Assembly: GCA_037968995.1 (NCBI GenBank)
Contig: JBBKWP010000335.1
Coordinates: 1 to 6,519 of the forward strand
Reading direction: 5' to 3'
Length of the DNA: 6,519 nt
From: JAEXNA01 sp037968995
Lineage (GTDB): Bacteria; Vulcanimicrobiota; Xenobia; Xenobiales; JADMJV01
Each line of letters begins with the position of its first letter. Within the stretch, counting starts at the first letter, position 1. The translations under genes were made by a program, and so were the position numbers. Positions 5,365 to 6,519 of this stretch are shown here, piece after piece. Under the pieces are notes generated by a model that did no database searches, was not told where the DNA came from, and was given only the letters and a program-made list of their open reading frames with translations.

Positions 5365-5901
5365 GTGGGCAAAGCAGAAGAAACAAAGGCCAAACTCTTA
5401 GAAATGGGTCGTGAGATCGCGATTCAAGAGGGCGGTGCGCAACTGACCTTGGACTCCGTGGCGGAACGCGCCGGTGTGAGTAAAGGTGGCGTGCTTTACC
5501 ATTTCGGGTCCAAACGGCAACTGCTAGAGGGTCTGGTTCACAGCTTCTTGGACGAATTTGATCGCGCGGTAGAGCGTGAACTCAAAAAAGGGGCCAGAAC
5601 CTGGCTGCTCGCCTATATACGAGCCAGTTTCCCTAAGAAGCGTGCCGCACAGTTGAGAGAAACCAACGCTCTGTTCGCCCTGCTGGCCTTAGAGCCCGAG
5701 CTATTGTCCATCGCTCAGGAGCGTTTCCAGGTTTGGCGTGAGAAGGCGGAATCCAGTGGGTTGGACCCTGTGACCGCGGGACTGATCCGTTCGGCGATCG
5801 ACGGCCTCTGGTACAACGAAATGTTCGGCTTGGTGATGCCGTCTGATCAGCGACGGGAGTTGTTAGAGCGGTTAGAACTCATGATCGAAGAGGGCCGCTA
5901 G
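5365..5901 (+). CDS. TetR/AcrR-family transcriptional regulator
   Basis: A 178-aa dimeric DNA-binding protein, normally a repressor released by a small ligand. The N-terminal domain shows the family pattern: helix 1 (TKAKLLEMGREIAIQEGG), then the helix-turn-helix TLDSVAERAGVSKGGVLYHF (28-47) with the signature YHF and the SKRQLLEGLV helix. Residues about 59-178 form the helical ligand and dimer domain, resembling the TetR_C_37-type group, with DGLWYNEMFG near the end. The start is GTG at 5365; the only upstream purine-rich element, GAAGGG (5346-5351), is 13 nt away, so the ribosome site is weak. Its position right after the SMR gene, together with the palindrome in the SMR/thioesterase gap, suggests it controls the pump and perhaps the thioesterase. 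Its TAG overlaps a TAGGAG ribosome site (5899-5904) for the next frame, so the following gene may be co-transcribed. Confidence 0.92.
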   Translation: MGKAEETKAKLLEMGREIAIQEGGAQLTLDSVAERAGVSKGGVLYHFGSKRQLLEGLVHSFLDEFDRAVERELKKGARTWLLAYIRASFPKKRAAQLRETNALFALLALEPELLSIAQERFQVWREKAESSGLDPVTAGLIRSAIDGLWYNEMFGLVMPSDQRRELLERLELMIEEGR

Positions 5902-5964
5902 GAGCCGGTTTTGATCGTCCCCGAAGGTACCTGGGGGGGTGATGATGAGAACGAGTTTATTTCT

Positions 5965-6519
5965 ATGAACCTGATATTCGAACCAGAAGATCGCTTCAGT
6001 TGTGGAGGCTGCGGGAAATGCTGTCGGGGCGATTGGAACATCGCTGTGGAGTCCGAGACGGCTCAACGTCTTCGCGAGACCGGCCCCGCCCTTCGCCTGG
6101 TCCTCTCGACGGGTCAACAGCCCTTTGTGGAGGGGACCTGTGGCGGACTGGCGCTGGCCCGAAGTGACTCCGGCGGCTGCGTTTTCTTAAAAGGCTCCAG
6201 TTGCGCGCTGCATGCAGAGTTGGGAGAGAAGAGTAAGCCGTTGTCTTGCCAGATCTTTCCCTATGTTTTGGTTCCGACGCCACGCGGAACGGTCGTTGAG
6301 TTGTCCTATTTCTGTCCATCAGTTCGGCGAGGAGAGGGTCGACTGCTGTCTGAGCAACTTCCCGAGTTGGAGAGGCTGGTAGAGTCGGCCAACCTTACTG
6401 AAACTCTCTTCGGGCCGTTTCGGATATGGGGAGATATCTCGACTGGCTGGACGGGTTACGAGATCTGGGAAGAAGCGCTGCTCGACCGATTGGAAGGCGA
6501 GGGACTAGGAGTTCTTGAC
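5965..6519 (+). CDS. YkgJ-family cysteine-cluster (zinc/iron-chelating) protein, 3' end outside window
   Basis: 185 codons are visible and the frame is still open at the right edge. The CxxCxxCC signature is CGGCGKCC (13-20). Later conserved points are C72 with C80 (GGCVFLKGSSCALHAE) and KPLSCQIFPY (91-100), then C117 (YFCPSV). This order is that of the YkgJ/UPF0153 family, predicted to bind zinc or an iron-sulfur centre; no precise function is known to me for this subgroup. The region after about residue 120 has no recognisable motif. ATG at 5965 gives the usual short lead before the first cysteine. However, an in-frame TTG at 5911 has a better ribosome site (AGGAG, 5900-5904, six nt away) and would add 18 residues. 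The gene lies 63 nt (or 9 nt with the TTG) after the TetR stop on the same strand. Confidence 0.88.
   Translation, partial: MNLIFEPEDRFSCGGCGKCCRGDWNIAVESETAQRLRETGPALRLVLSTGQQPFVEGTCGGLALARSDSGGCVFLKGSSCALHAELGEKSKPLSCQIFPYVLVPTPRGTVVELSYFCPSVRRGEGRLLSEQLPELERLVESANLTETLFGPFRIWGDISTGWTGYEIWEEALLDRLEGEGLGVLD

Noticed and set aside
5996..6319. Minus-strand Arg/Ser/Pro-rich frame opposite the YkgJ-family gene
   Set aside because: Low-complexity antisense shadow of a clear CxxCxxCC protein.
1..6519. CRISPR array, insertion sequence, tRNA or rRNA
   Set aside because: No regularly spaced repeats, transposase-like frame with terminal inverted repeats, cloverleaf or rRNA-like sequence was seen on reading both strands.

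Overview
The window is bacterial DNA of mixed, moderately high GC (by eye, mid-50s per cent). It is compactly arranged, uses GTG and TTG starts, has Shine-Dalgarno-like sites before several genes and strong stem-loop terminators. No rRNA, tRNA, CRISPR array, transposase or phage gene is visible. The phylum cannot be fixed from the sequence. A type II (eukaryote-like) glutamine synthetase, an acyl-ACP thioesterase and a YkgJ-type cysteine-cluster protein together fit a Gram-negative environmental bacterium, such as a member of the Bdellovibrionota, Myxococcota or Acidobacteriota, but this is only an impression.

Left part (1-2740, mostly plus strand, largely unrecognised genes). The window opens inside a gene whose last 128 codons encode a lysine-rich tract, a Pro/Cys-rich linker and a Gly/Met-rich tail, followed by a terminator at 424-453. 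Next is a 288-aa acidic helical protein with a CxxC...CxxC zinc-ribbon-like centre (486-1352). A roughly 400-bp spacer follows, which may hold a small minus-strand ORF. It leads into a truncated second copy of the C-terminal part of the 288-aa protein (1758-1958, perhaps from about 1688). The stop codon of that remnant lies 3 nt before the ATG of a 239-aa protein of unknown function with a DUF4261-like flavour (1962-2681). A near-perfect bidirectional terminator (2701-2742) closes this part.

Right part (2773-6519, recognisable genes). A complete type II glutamine synthetase (minus strand) is preceded by a 207-bp leader with two inverted repeats. An acyl-ACP thioesterase (minus strand) is divergent from an SMR-family small multidrug transporter, which is followed by a TetR-family regulator. 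A 14-bp palindrome in the divergent gap is the obvious candidate operator for that TetR protein, so thioesterase, efflux pump and regulator may form one regulatory unit. The window ends inside a YkgJ-family (CxxCxxCC) metal-binding protein gene.

The most unusual points are the decayed tandem paralogue of the zinc-ribbon protein, with in-frame deletions and mostly silent divergence, the physical link of a fatty-acid thioesterase to an SMR/TetR pair through a shared palindrome, and the low-complexity protein at the left edge. No complete new multi-gene system can be demonstrated here.
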